A stretch of DNA of 64,000 bases from Flavobacterium terrisoli (GTDB taxonomy: Bacteria; Bacteroidota; Bacteroidia; Flavobacteriales; Flavobacteriaceae). The position numbers were made by a program, and so were the translations under genes. The notes beneath the pieces are model-generated. The model was given only the letters and a program-made list of their open reading frames with translations. It was not told the DNA's origin and ran no database searches. Positions 55,889 through 64,000 of the stretch are shown here, piece by piece. The stretch covers positions 186,001 to 250,000 of the forward strand of contig NZ_JARGNA010000003.1 in NCBI RefSeq assembly GCF_030167905.1, in the 5' to 3' direction. Each line of letters opens with the position of its first letter. Position 1 is the stretch's first letter.

Positions 55889-57049
55889 ATGGATTTTTTC
55901 TTCATTCCTTTATTTATAGGCTTAGGTTTTCTATTTATCAATAGTTTCAAAAGTTCTTTGTCAAAGTATGATATTACTACTTTGCAAAGATTGTTTGTTT
56001 ACCATTTGATATTTGGGACCTATTATTGCTTTTTTGTTGCGGGCGATGCTGCCGGTTATTGGAATGCTTCTAAATCAATGAGTTTCGAAGATTCCATTTA
56101 TAATCTCACCCAGGAACAGGGAACTTTCTTTATTTGTGCCCTCAACTATTTCCCATCCAATTCTTTAGGGCTGTCGTATTTTACCGGAACCATGTTGTAC
56201 AGTTTGTTGGGTTTTATCGGCCTGACTTATTTTTATATTCTGGCCAAAGACTTGGTGCCCTACAATTCAAAGTTTAGAGGATATTACTTATTCCCATTTT
56301 TGTTTTATCTGCCCAACCTTCATTTTTGGAGTTGTGCAGTTGGAAAAGATACTTTACTTTTTCTTTGCATTGCCTTTTTTATGTATGGAATAATGAAACC
56401 ATTCAAGCGCATCCCAATGCTGGCTTTAGCACTATTATTATCCTATTTCATCCGACCACATATCACCTTTTTCCTTTTGGTTTCTTTTAGTTTGGTGTAT
56501 GTCAATAGTACCAAAGCATCCGTTTTTCAACGGATTGTGTTTTTAGGTTTGATGATTGGTTTGAGTGTTACCATTTTGCCTTCAGTAATGGAGTTTGCCA
56601 AAATTGAAGAAACTACCATAGACAGTTTTGAACAGTTTTCTGAAACCAAATCATCAGTATTGAGCAGAGCCAATGTGGGTTCAGCCATTGATATCTCTTC
56701 CTATCCTTTTCCTTTAAAGGTTTTTACTTTTTTATATCGTCCGCTTTTCTTTGATATCAATGGTATTCCAGCGGTATTGGCATCCTTTGAAAATTTACTC
56801 TTATTGGTTTTGTCGATTAAAGTACTGCGAAACAAACCTTTGCTGACCTTCAGAAAAGCACCTTTTGTCATACAGGGAATGATTTTCTTCTTAATCATCG
56901 GAACCTTAGCCTTCTCACAATCGTTAGGGAATTTAGGGATTATGATTCGTATGCGTAATATGTTTTTACCGGGATTGTTGATTTTTATTCTTTGGTCTTT
57001 TTCCTATCAGTACCAATTATCACAGGAGGAAAAGAGAAAAATGAGCTGA
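55889..57049 (+). CDS. Wzy-like polytopic membrane protein, copy 1
   Basis: 386 aa with about ten hydrophobic segments. It has the look of an O-antigen/capsule polymerase of the EpsG/Wzy kind: a large periplasmic-size loop near residues 235-265 and the segments YLPNLHFWSCAVGKDTLLF, FIRPHITFF and FRPLFFDING. Its downstream neighbour carries the same signature segments, so the two are tandem paralogs. One of them is the best candidate for the polymerase, since no other Wzy-like gene is in the window. Assignment rests on topology, motif pairing and context, because Wzy sequences are poorly conserved. Confidence 0.65.
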   Translation: MDFFFIPLFIGLGFLFINSFKSSLSKYDITTLQRLFVYHLIFGTYYCFFVAGDAAGYWNASKSMSFEDSIYNLTQEQGTFFICALNYFPSNSLGLSYFTGTMLYSLLGFIGLTYFYILAKDLVPYNSKFRGYYLFPFLFYLPNLHFWSCAVGKDTLLFLCIAFFMYGIMKPFKRIPMLALALLLSYFIRPHITFFLLVSFSLVYVNSTKASVFQRIVFLGLMIGLSVTILPSVMEFAKIEETTIDSFEQFSETKSSVLSRANVGSAIDISSYPFPLKVFTFLYRPLFFDINGIPAVLASFENLLLLVLSIKVLRNKPLLTFRKAPFVIQGMIFFLIIGTLAFSQSLGNLGIMIRMRNMFLPGLLIFILWSFSYQYQLSQEEKRKMS

Positions 57050-57050
57050 T

Positions 57051-58127
57051 ATGCTAAAAAATAGATTGTACATATTACTCTTTTTTTACCATCTGCTATT
57101 TATTGTTTTTTCCTATTTCCTGGCACAATCTATTGGTGGTGATTCTCTTTTGTATTGGGCAAAAACATTCGACATAGCCCAATACAATTGGTTCCATTTT
57201 GCCAGTTATGGCGCTAAATCAATAGTGTTTTTAAATTACCCGTTAATCAAGATAGGCCTGCCTTTTTGGTTTGGATTTTTGCTCTATGGAATTATCGGTT
57301 TTTTTGGTATTTTAAAATGGGTGCAATGGGCCGAATTGGTCACAAAAGACCATTTCAATTATAAAGGATTCAACTTTTTATACTTATTGTTTTTTCTTCC
57401 TAATCTTCATGTCTGGACTGCAACTTTAGGTAAGGAAGCTTTTATTTTCTGGGGCATTGCGGCTGTCATTTATGCCTTTACCACCCAAAATTTCAAAACG
57501 TTCAGTTTTATCGCCGGAAGTTTGACAGTTTTAATTATTCGACCACATGTCGCTTTAATGTTGCTGAGTGCGATTGCGATAGTTTTTTTGTTTCATAAAG
57601 GGTTTTCACTTAAAAAAAGAATAACAGTCGCAGCAGTTTCTTTTACCGGAGTGTTGGCATTGCTGTATGCCGTTTTTCAAACCACGAATATCAACTACTG
57701 GGATTGGGAAAGGATTAAATACTTTAATGAATATTCTGTTTTGTCTTTCAGGCATTCGGGTTCCTATGTTCCTATGCTCGAGTATAATTATTTCTACAAA
57801 TGGTTTTCGTTTCAATTTCGACCGCTTTTTTTTGATGCCCATTCCATTTTTTCCTTTTTAGCGAGTATTGAAAATGCATTTTCATTGGCGATTTTTATAG
57901 TGGCTTTGTTTTTTGCCCTTCGATTTTACCATAAAATAAACTTCACTCCGGAAATGAAACTCATATTTTTATTTACTTTTATCGCTGGTTTATTGTATGT
58001 TGAAAGATATGCCAATCTGGGTATTTTTATGCGAACCAAAATAATGTTTCAACCCTTTTTGACAGTTTCCCTGCTAATGATAATTCATCAGGGTTTTAGA
58101 TTAATGAAAGACAAAAAAAATGAATAA
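57051..58127 (+). CDS. Wzy-like polytopic membrane protein, copy 2
   Basis: 358 aa with about ten hydrophobic segments. It shares with the upstream gene LPNLHVWTATLGKEAFIF, LIIRPHVALM, FRPLFFDAHSIFSFLASIENAF and ANLGIFMRTKIMFQP, while the rest has diverged. It starts one base after the upstream stop. Possible roles: a second polymerase, a ligase-type enzyme, or a partner of copy 1. The conserved G-K and R-P-H motifs may be functional residues. Confidence 0.62.
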   Translation: MLKNRLYILLFFYHLLFIVFSYFLAQSIGGDSLLYWAKTFDIAQYNWFHFASYGAKSIVFLNYPLIKIGLPFWFGFLLYGIIGFFGILKWVQWAELVTKDHFNYKGFNFLYLLFFLPNLHVWTATLGKEAFIFWGIAAVIYAFTTQNFKTFSFIAGSLTVLIIRPHVALMLLSAIAIVFLFHKGFSLKKRITVAAVSFTGVLALLYAVFQTTNINYWDWERIKYFNEYSVLSFRHSGSYVPMLEYNYFYKWFSFQFRPLFFDAHSIFSFLASIENAFSLAIFIVALFFALRFYHKINFTPEMKLIFLFTFIAGLLYVERYANLGIFMRTKIMFQPFLTVSLLMIIHQGFRLMKDKKNE

Positions 58128-59277
58128 ACCCAAATTGATTCGTATTACCACTGTGCCATTATCATTGGACAAACTTCTGGAAGGCCAGCTTCATTTTATG
58201 AATTCCTTTTATGACGTGGTTGCCGTTTCATCTGAGAAAGAATACTTGGAAAAAGTGGGTGACAAAGAAAAGGTAAAAACCTTTCACCTCGAGTTGACCC
58301 GAAAAATCACACCGGTCAAAGATTTGATTGCAGTGATCAAACTCTTTGTGTTTTTAAGAAGGGAAAGACCACTCATTGTTCATACACATACCCCAAAAGC
58401 AGGAATTATCGGGATGCTCGCAGCAGTTTTGGCCGGAGTTCCCAATCGTTTGCACACCGTAGCCGGAATGCCATTGATGGAAAGTACCGGTTTTAAAAGA
58501 AAAATGTTGGATTTTGTAGAAAAGCTGACTTACAGTTGTGCCACCAAAGTCTATCCCAATTCCTATGGTTTGGCCGATATCATTGTGAAAAACAACTATT
58601 GTGAGCTGAACAAATTAAAAGTGCTGGCCAATGGCAGCTCTAACGGAATTGATACTGCACATTTTAATCCGGAATTGTTTAGTGAAGAACAAAAAGCGGC
58701 TTTAAGAAAAGAATTGGATATCGCTGCAGATGATTTTGTGTTTGTTTTTGTGGGCAGAATTGTAAAAGACAAAGGCATCAACGAATTGGTTGAGGCTTTT
58801 GGGCAGTTGTCAAAAGAGAATACAAACACAAAATTACTTTTGGTAGGCGATTATGAATCCGATTTGGATCCGTTAACACCGGAAACCTTAAGCCTGATCA
58901 ATCACAATAAATCCATTGTGTCTGTTGGCTTTCAAAGAGATGTTAGGCCTTATTTGGCAGTTTCTGATGCTTTGGCTTTTCCAAGTTACCGGGAAGGATT
59001 TCCAAACGTCGTAATGCAGGCTGGCGCTATGGGTTTGCCGAGTATTGTTTCAAATATCAATGGCTGTAACGAAATCATAGCAGAAGGTGAAAACGGACTA
59101 ATCATACCGGTAAAAAATGCGGATGCGTTGTTTGAAGCCATGAATAAAATACTGAACCAGACTAGAATTAAAGAAGGTTTAAAAAGAAAAGCCAGAGCGA
59201 TGATTGTCAATCGATACGAGCAAAAATTGGTTTGGCAGGCGATATTAGCCGAATATCAAAAATTCGATAAGAATTAA
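58120..59277 (+). CDS. GT4 family glycosyltransferase (PglA/TuaC-like)
   Basis: 385 aa. IVHTHTPKAGIIGMLAAVLAGVPNRLHTVAG in the N-domain and FVGRIVKDKGINELVEAF in the C-domain are typical. PSYREGFPNVVMQAGAMGLPSIVSNINGCNEII replaces the classic E-x7-E with E-G-F-P-N-V-x-x-Q, a known variant. It lies next to pglC, so it may add the second sugar to the lipid-linked diNAcBac, as PglA does in Campylobacter. It overlaps the upstream gene by eight bases. Confidence 0.85.
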   Translation: MNKPKLIRITTVPLSLDKLLEGQLHFMNSFYDVVAVSSEKEYLEKVGDKEKVKTFHLELTRKITPVKDLIAVIKLFVFLRRERPLIVHTHTPKAGIIGMLAAVLAGVPNRLHTVAGMPLMESTGFKRKMLDFVEKLTYSCATKVYPNSYGLADIIVKNNYCELNKLKVLANGSSNGIDTAHFNPELFSEEQKAALRKELDIAADDFVFVFVGRIVKDKGINELVEAFGQLSKENTNTKLLLVGDYESDLDPLTPETLSLINHNKSIVSVGFQRDVRPYLAVSDALAFPSYREGFPNVVMQAGAMGLPSIVSNINGCNEIIAEGENGLIIPVKNADALFEAMNKILNQTRIKEGLKRKARAMIVNRYEQKLVWQAILAEYQKFDKN

Positions 59278-59306
59278 AAAACAAGCGCTACTATTCAATA
59301 ATTAGT

Positions 59307-59314
59307 TATTTTTG
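59307..59314 (+). promoter_or_regulatory. -7 promoter element of the pgl set
   Basis: TATTTTTG matches TAnnTTTG, 21 nt before the ATG at 59336. No -33 TTG is obvious. Confidence 0.45.
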
Positions 59315-59335
59315 CGCGTTAGCCGAATTTTAAAA

Positions 59336-59938
59336 ATGTATAAAAACTTCCTCAAAAGAATATTAGATTTTATTGCCGCTTTTATTGGGATTTTAATTCT
59401 GAGTCCTGTTTTTTTGGTAGTAACGGTGTTTTTATATTTTGCCAATTCAGGTAAACCTTTTTTTACACAACAGCGTCCCGGAATGCATGGTCAGATATTC
59501 AGGATTATCAAGTTCAAAACCATGAACGATAAAAAAGATGAAAACGGTCAATTGCTTCCTGATGCCAAAAGACTAACCGGTATTGGTAAGTTTGTCCGAA
59601 GAACTTCTTTGGATGAAATTCCTCAATTGCTAAATGTAATCAAAGGAGATATGAGCATCATCGGACCGAGACCGCTTTTGACGCATTACCTGCATTTGTA
59701 TTCTGATTTTCAAAACCGACGCCATGAAGTCAAGCCCGGTATCACCGGTTGGGCACAAGTCAACGGAAGGAATGCAATTTCTTGGGATAAAAAATTTGAA
59801 TTGGATGTATGGTATGTTGATCATATTTCTTTTATTCTGGACATGAAAATACTTTTTAAAACAGTATTAAAAGTGATAAAAAGTGATGGTATAAACGCTG
59901 CTGATGCAGCCACAATAGAACCGTTTAATGGAAACTAG
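59336..59938 (+). CDS. pglC: initiating sugar-phosphate transferase (PglC type)
   Basis: 200 aa, the small single-membrane-segment class. N-terminal KRILDFIAAFIGILILSPVFLVV is the re-entrant membrane helix. QQRPGMHGQIFRIIKFKTM, then RRTSLDEIPQLLNVIKGDMSIIGPRPLL with the catalytic Asp-Glu pair, then KPGITGWAQVNGRNAISWDKK are all conserved. It transfers a phospho-sugar, here probably diacetylbacillosamine phosphate, to undecaprenyl phosphate. I chose the ATG at 59336; a TTG at 59312 would lie in the promoter box. It overlaps pglD by 11 bases. Confidence 0.93.
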   Translation: MYKNFLKRILDFIAAFIGILILSPVFLVVTVFLYFANSGKPFFTQQRPGMHGQIFRIIKFKTMNDKKDENGQLLPDAKRLTGIGKFVRRTSLDEIPQLLNVIKGDMSIIGPRPLLTHYLHLYSDFQNRRHEVKPGITGWAQVNGRNAISWDKKFELDVWYVDHISFILDMKILFKTVLKVIKSDGINAADAATIEPFNGN

Positions 59939-60548
59939 TGTAACACTTTATGGTGCCAGTGGTCACAGCAAAGTCATAATCGATATTTTAAACTGCAGCT
60001 CAGTGGGCATTGACAACATTATTGACGACAATCCTAAAACGGATACCATTTTAGGGCTGCCAATATTAAGAAGCACAGATGCTGATTTTTCAGCGATTAA
60101 AAGCATGATTATTTCCATCGGAAACAACAAAGTCAGACAAAGGATTTCGGATAAAATCAAAGTGAATTATGTCAATGCGATCCATCCGACAGCCATTCTT
60201 TCCCCGACAGTCAGCCTTGGAAAAGGAACGGTAATCATGGCCGGAGCCATTATCAATCCGGATGCAGTTATCGGGGATCATTGCATTGTAAATACCGGAG
60301 CTGTCATAGAACACGATTGTCATATCGCCGATTTTGTTCATGTTTCTCCGAGCGTTTCACTGGCCGGAAATGTCGCCATTGGAGAAGGAAGCCATATTGG
60401 CATTGGTGCCAAAGTCATTCAGGGAATTAAAATAGGGAAGTGGGCCACCATTGGTGCCGGAGCAGTTATTATTAAAGACATTCCGGATTATGCCGTAGTG
60501 GTTGGAAATCCCGGAAAAATTATAAAATACAATCAGGAAAATGAGTAA
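59928..60548 (+). CDS. pglD: UDP-amino-sugar N-acetyltransferase (PglD type)
   Basis: 206 aa. N-terminal Rossmann-like YGASGHSKVIIDIL, then a left-handed beta-helix (VSLGKGTVIMAGAIINPDAVIGDHCIVNTGAVIEHDCHIAD) with the catalytic His in IEHDCHI, and the C-terminal VVGNPGKIIKYN. It acetylates the 4-amino group of UDP-2-acetamido-4-amino-trideoxyglucose with acetyl-CoA. It overlaps pglC and pglE (11 and 8 bases), as usual for this module. Confidence 0.92.
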   Translation: METSVTLYGASGHSKVIIDILNCSSVGIDNIIDDNPKTDTILGLPILRSTDADFSAIKSMIISIGNNKVRQRISDKIKVNYVNAIHPTAILSPTVSLGKGTVIMAGAIINPDAVIGDHCIVNTGAVIEHDCHIADFVHVSPSVSLAGNVAIGEGSHIGIGAKVIQGIKIGKWATIGAGAVIIKDIPDYAVVVGNPGKIIKYNQENE

Positions 60549-61680
60549 TTCAAAAATATGGTTATCGTCACCTCATATGGGTGGCAATGAGCAAAAATTT
60601 GTTCAGGAAGCATTTGATACCAATTGGGTAGCACCTTTAGGGCCAAATGTAACCGGCTTTGAACAAGACTTAGAAAAGTATTTAGAAGAAGAAATACATG
60701 TCGGCGCTTTGAGTTCAGGAACGGCTGCACTTCATTTGGCACTGATTTTATTAGGCATAAAAAGCGGCGATGAGGTCATTTGTCAAAGCATGACTTTTTC
60801 TGCTTCAGCGAATCCGATTGTGTATTTAGGAGCAACGCCAATTTTTATCGACAGCGAACCTGAAACCTGGAATATTTGCCCGGTTTCATTGGAGAAAGCC
60901 ATACAGGACCGAATTGCAGCAGGTAAAAAGCCAAAAGCTATTGTTGGTGTTCATTTATACGGAATGTCATTCAAAGTGGATGAAATCACTGCGATTGCGG
61001 ATAAATACGAAATTCCGTTAGTGGAAGACAGTGCCGAAGCATTGGGCAGCACTTACAAAGGCAGGAAGTGTGGTACTTTTGGCGATATCTCTATTTTGTC
61101 TTTTAACGGGAATAAGATCATCACTACTTCGGGCGGTGGCGCCATTGTGACTAAAACTTTGGAACAAAAAAACAAAGCGGTTTTTCTTTCCACACAGGCC
61201 AGAGACAATGCACCACATTATCAGCATAGTGAAATTGGATACAATTACAGAATGAGCAATATCTGTGCGGGAATCGGAAGAGGACAAATGGAAATACTGG
61301 ATAAGCATATTGGATTGAGAAGGGCAATGCACGATTTTTATGTCAATCTGTTTGAAAATATCCCCGGAGTTACTGTGTTTTCGGAACCCAACAGCGATTA
61401 TTTTTCCAATCATTGGCTGACTTGTATTAGCATTGATGCCAATAAAACCAACGGAATTACAAGCGAGAAACTAAGATTGGCACTCGAAAAAGAAGAGATA
61501 GAATGTCGTCCACTTTGGAAACCAATGCATTTGCAGCCTGTATTTAGCGATTGCCTGTATTTTGGTGGTAATGTAGCTGAAAACCTATTTGCTAACGGGT
61601 TGTGTTTGCCTTCCGGTTCCAATTTAACCGAAAATGATAGAAATAGAATAACGAATGCCGTTGAAGCCGTATTTCGTTAA
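60541..61680 (+). CDS. pglE: DegT/DnrJ/EryC1/StrS aminotransferase (PglE type)
   Basis: 379 aa. PLP enzyme: SSGTAALHLALILLGIKSGDEVI binds cofactor phosphate; VEDSAEALGSTYKGRKCGTFGDISILSFNGNKIITTSGGG holds the PLP Lys at K192. It converts the 4-keto sugar made by the PglF-type dehydratase into a 4-amino sugar using glutamate. In order with pglC, pglD and the dehydratase it completes UDP-N,N'-diacetylbacillosamine synthesis. No operon break is visible on either side, although the next gene is 45 bases away. Confidence 0.93.
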   Translation: MSNSKIWLSSPHMGGNEQKFVQEAFDTNWVAPLGPNVTGFEQDLEKYLEEEIHVGALSSGTAALHLALILLGIKSGDEVICQSMTFSASANPIVYLGATPIFIDSEPETWNICPVSLEKAIQDRIAAGKKPKAIVGVHLYGMSFKVDEITAIADKYEIPLVEDSAEALGSTYKGRKCGTFGDISILSFNGNKIITTSGGGAIVTKTLEQKNKAVFLSTQARDNAPHYQHSEIGYNYRMSNICAGIGRGQMEILDKHIGLRRAMHDFYVNLFENIPGVTVFSEPNSDYFSNHWLTCISIDANKTNGITSEKLRLALEKEEIECRPLWKPMHLQPVFSDCLYFGGNVAENLFANGLCLPSGSNLTENDRNRITNAVEAVFR

Positions 61681-61725
61681 TTTTTTTAATACTTTTACTG
61701 TCCAATAATAATTTTTGAATAAGCG

Positions 61726-63702
61726 TTGAGTAACAATAAAGAAAAAAGATATTTATCAGATTTAAGAAACTATTTTTCCGAACTTCAATTTGGATTTAAG
61801 TTAGAGAATTTAAGTTATCTGCCCAGATGGATGGTATTGCTTTTGGATATCACCATGATATTTTTAGGCGGATTCATGACTTATTTCATTTTTGACGGGA
61901 TAAAGCTGAAGTACATCAGATATGAAAATCTTTCCATTTCAACACCGCTCTACTTTTTTGTCAATATTTTTTTCTTTTGGATTTTCAGAACCTATTCAGG
62001 AGTCATAAGACACTCATCACAAGTTGATGCCTTAAAATTATTTTTCTCGCAGTTTTTCTCTATTGCGGTTTTAATATCAATCAATTATTCCGCGTTTATT
62101 TATTGGAATAATAAGTTTTTCCTAACCACCGGATTGGTGATAAACGGAATAATATCCTTTTGTTTCTTATTCTTTTACAGAATAGTGGTGAAGTATACTT
62201 TTGAACATTATTTTAATAATAAAAATACAGACAACCTCACCAAAGCCTTGATCTTCGGGTCTGATGTGAATGCGATTGCTTTGGCCAACTCGCTGCAGTC
62301 AGAATCTCCAAAACGATTTAAAGTGATTGGGTTCATGGATAAGTCTGCCCAAAACACAACGAAGAGGATTCATAATTTACCGATTTTTACCGGGAATGTA
62401 ATCACAGTTTTGAGAACAATGGATGCCGATGCCCTGATATTTGCCGATAAATCCATTTCAAAAGATGAGCGTTCCCAAATCATTGAAGATTGTTTGGAAT
62501 ACAATTTTAAGGTATTTACCATTCCGCTTTTAAATGATTTAGAAGACCAAAAAGAAATCTCCAAAAAGATTAAAAACTTCGAAATTCTTGATTTGTTGGA
62601 GCGTAAACCAATCGTTTTAGACAACAATTCAATCTCGAAGCAGTTGCATAACAAAACCATTTTAGTGACCGGTGCTGCCGGTTCCATCGGAAGTGAAATT
62701 GTGCGCCAGGTGATTTTGTTTAAGCCTAAAAAGATTATTGTTTTAGATCAGGCTGAAACTCCATTGCACAATCTTAGCCTGGAAATTTCCAGTTTGGATC
62801 CGGACGTGGAAACCATCAATATCATTTCCGATATTAAGAATATTGACGAAGTAGAACAGGTTTTCATAAAGCACAAGCCGGAAGTGGTTTACCATGCTGC
62901 CGCTTATAAGCATGTACCATTGATGGAAGAGAATCCGGCACAGGCGATTTTGAATAATGTTATGGGAACCCGAAATTTAGCCGATTTGTCTGCAAAGTAT
63001 AATGTCAAAAACTTTGTAATGGTTTCTACGGACAAAGCGGTAAATCCGAGTAATGTTATGGGTGCCAGCAAGCGAATTGCCGAAAAATATGTACAGTCAC
63101 TGGATTATAAATTAAAGAATGAAAACCCTAAAAACTGTACCAAGTTCATCACCACCAGATTCGGAAATGTACTTGGCTCCAACGGTTCTGTAGTTCCTTT
63201 GTTCACCAGGCAAATTCAGGCCGGTGGTCCCATTACCATTACACATCCTGAAATCATCCGATATTTTATGACTATTCCGGAAGCGTGCCAGTTGGTTTTG
63301 GAAGCCGGAGCAATGGGTCAGGGCGGAGAAATTTATATTTTTGATATGGGTCAGCCGGTTAAAATTATTGATTTGGCTAAGAAAATGATTCGTTTAGCTG
63401 GATTTACGCCCGATAATGAAATCAAAATCAAGATTATCGGACTCAGACCCGGTGAAAAATTATATGAAGAATTACTCAATGATACTTCAAAAACTTTACC
63501 GACACACAACACCAAAATTATGATTTCGCAAGACGAGTTTCATCACCATGATGATTTAAACAGTTCAATAAATTTACTGATTGAAACTGCTAAAGTCAAA
63601 CCGAATCACACGATTGTGTCCAAAATGAAAAAAATAGTTCCCGAATACAAGAGCCTGAATTCTGTTTATGAAGCATTGGATAATGTCAATGTGAAAAATT
63701 AG
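61726..63702 (+). CDS. pglF: membrane UDP-GlcNAc 4,6-dehydratase (PglF/WbpM/FlaA1 long form)
   Basis: 658 aa, the length of the membrane-bound dehydratases. Four hydrophobic segments lie in the N-terminal 150 residues. A first Rossmann-like domain has ALIFGSDVNAIALAN, and the catalytic SDR domain has TGAAGSIGSEIV, YHAAAYKHVPLMEENP, STDKAVNPSNVMGASKR and FGNVLGSNGSVVPLF. The family has Met in place of the SDR Tyr (MGASK), as here. No in-frame ATG is available before the membrane segments, so TTG at 61726 is the likely start; the stop at 61720 closes the frame upstream. It makes the 4-keto-6-deoxy sugar used by PglE. Confidence 0.93.
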   Translation: MSNNKEKRYLSDLRNYFSELQFGFKLENLSYLPRWMVLLLDITMIFLGGFMTYFIFDGIKLKYIRYENLSISTPLYFFVNIFFFWIFRTYSGVIRHSSQVDALKLFFSQFFSIAVLISINYSAFIYWNNKFFLTTGLVINGIISFCFLFFYRIVVKYTFEHYFNNKNTDNLTKALIFGSDVNAIALANSLQSESPKRFKVIGFMDKSAQNTTKRIHNLPIFTGNVITVLRTMDADALIFADKSISKDERSQIIEDCLEYNFKVFTIPLLNDLEDQKEISKKIKNFEILDLLERKPIVLDNNSISKQLHNKTILVTGAAGSIGSEIVRQVILFKPKKIIVLDQAETPLHNLSLEISSLDPDVETINIISDIKNIDEVEQVFIKHKPEVVYHAAAYKHVPLMEENPAQAILNNVMGTRNLADLSAKYNVKNFVMVSTDKAVNPSNVMGASKRIAEKYVQSLDYKLKNENPKNCTKFITTRFGNVLGSNGSVVPLFTRQIQAGGPITITHPEIIRYFMTIPEACQLVLEAGAMGQGGEIYIFDMGQPVKIIDLAKKMIRLAGFTPDNEIKIKIIGLRPGEKLYEELLNDTSKTLPTHNTKIMISQDEFHHHDDLNSSINLLIETAKVKPNHTIVSKMKKIVPEYKSLNSVYEALDNVNVKN

Positions 63703-63745
63703 TTCTTGCAGCTTCTTTACACAAACTACTAATAAATCTTTATAT

Positions 63746-63774
63746 TACAATATGATTTATAAAATCATATTGTA
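63746..63774. promoter_or_regulatory. 13-bp inverted repeat abutting the promoter, operator candidate
   Basis: TACAATATGATTT and its exact reverse complement AAATCATATTGTA are separated by ATA. The right arm overlaps the first two bases of the TAGATTTG box at 63773-63780. There is no T run, so it is not a typical terminator; regulation of the downstream gene is more likely. Confidence 0.55.
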
Positions 63775-63780
63775 GATTTG
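63773..63780 (+). promoter_or_regulatory. -7 promoter element of the second export lipoprotein gene
   Basis: TAGATTTG, a full TAnnTTTG match, 50 nt before the ATG at 63831. Confidence 0.55.
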
Positions 63781-63830
63781 CAATCTTAAAATATTAGTTG
63801 ATTTAATAATAACTCACAAATTTCTATAAA

Positions 63831-64000
63831 ATGATTAAAAAGTTATTGCTCTTTATAATAGTGTCAATTCTTTTGGTTTCCTGCGCCAACAAAAAAGATA
63901 TTTTATATTATCAAGACATACAAAATAATTCCCAAGACCAAATTAGCTATTTATCCAGTAATGTTCAGATTAATGACATATTGTATATTAAGGTTTCGGC
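63831..64000 (+). CDS. polysaccharide export lipoprotein, N-terminal part (3' end outside window)
   Basis: An ATG at 63831 starts an open frame that runs off the window after 56 codons. It encodes a lipoprotein signal peptide (KKLLLFIIVSILLVSC with a lipobox Cys), then ANKKDILYYQDIQNNS and VQINDILYIKVSA, which matches the start of the Wza-type Poly_export domain (compare CVPTKDLIYLQNNN and LQTNDLLSVTIKA in the gene at 15275). It is therefore a second export lipoprotein, probably followed by a second tyrosine autokinase outside the window. Confidence 0.85.
   Translation, partial: MIKKLLLFIIVSILLVSCANKKDILYYQDIQNNSQDQISYLSSNVQINDILYIKVS

Noticed and set aside
59312-59335. TTG start for pglC eight codons upstream
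   Set aside because: The TTG is part of the TATTTTTG promoter box, and the ATG at 59336 starts the standard KRILDF helix.
63746-63774. Inverted repeat as a terminator of pglF
   Set aside because: No T run follows; the sequence continues directly into a promoter box.
1-64000. tRNA, rRNA or insertion sequence genes
   Set aside because: I looked for cloverleaf-like segments, transposase motifs and terminal inverted repeats around the adhesin cassette and found none I could support.

Overview
The window is a contiguous piece of a low-GC Bacteroidota chromosome, most likely Flavobacterium or a close relative. The evidence is internal. Many secreted proteins end in type IX secretion (T9SS) type A sorting domains. 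At least fourteen genes or operons have the Bacteroidota -7 promoter motif TAnnTTTG upstream. Start codons sit in A-rich context without clear Shine-Dalgarno sequences, and the gene families (CtlX, 3-coathanger stack, MopE-type motif, flavobacterial LRR proteins) are typical of the group. I saw no tRNA, rRNA, CRISPR array, insertion sequence or phage gene.

Layout. (1) 1-3253: two tandem paralogous T9SS surface proteins, the first cut by the window edge, the second with leucine-rich repeats. (2) 3385-4720: citrate synthase. (3) 5107-9503: a two-gene unit with a YadA-head-like repeat adhesin and a T9SS protein with a 3-coathanger stack. (4) 9531-11440: two pentein-fold hydrolases. (5) 11459-15197: housekeeping genes (MarC, CoA-binding protein, a sodium:solute symporter with a small secreted protein, RecR). 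(6) 15275-23362: first half of a surface-polysaccharide locus (export lipoprotein, tyrosine autokinase, four nucleotide-sugar enzymes). (7) 23670-40016: three giant T9SS proteins (1763, 1045 and 2426 aa), each with its own terminator and the same C-terminal module, splitting the polysaccharide locus. (8) 40150-64000: second half of the polysaccharide locus: cytidylyltransferase, NeuB-like synthase, methyltransferase, acetyltransferases, KdsC-like phosphatase, glycosyltransferases, Wzx flippase, two tandem Wzy-like membrane proteins, a PglC-PglD-PglE-PglF bacillosamine-type set, and the start of a second export lipoprotein gene.

How the genes fit together. PglF, PglE and PglD should make UDP-N,N'-diacetylbacillosamine or a similar amino sugar, and PglC should load it on undecaprenyl phosphate. 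The glycosyltransferases extend it with sugars that include uronic acids (UDP-GlcA, UDP-GalNAcA) and perhaps a nonulosonic-acid-like residue. Wzx flips the unit, a Wzy-like protein polymerises it, and the export lipoprotein with the tyrosine autokinase exports the polymer.

Most notable observations: a decayed neuB 3' end left between the methyltransferase and the next gene; a roughly 1.3-kb near-identical tract shared by two giant adhesin genes with a sharp 3' boundary, which points to gene conversion; an unnamed C-terminal module of three approximately 100-residue cysteine-containing repeats in the three giant proteins; a 13-bp inverted repeat abutting the promoter of the last gene; and two promoters placed so close to the ATG that the mRNAs should be leaderless.
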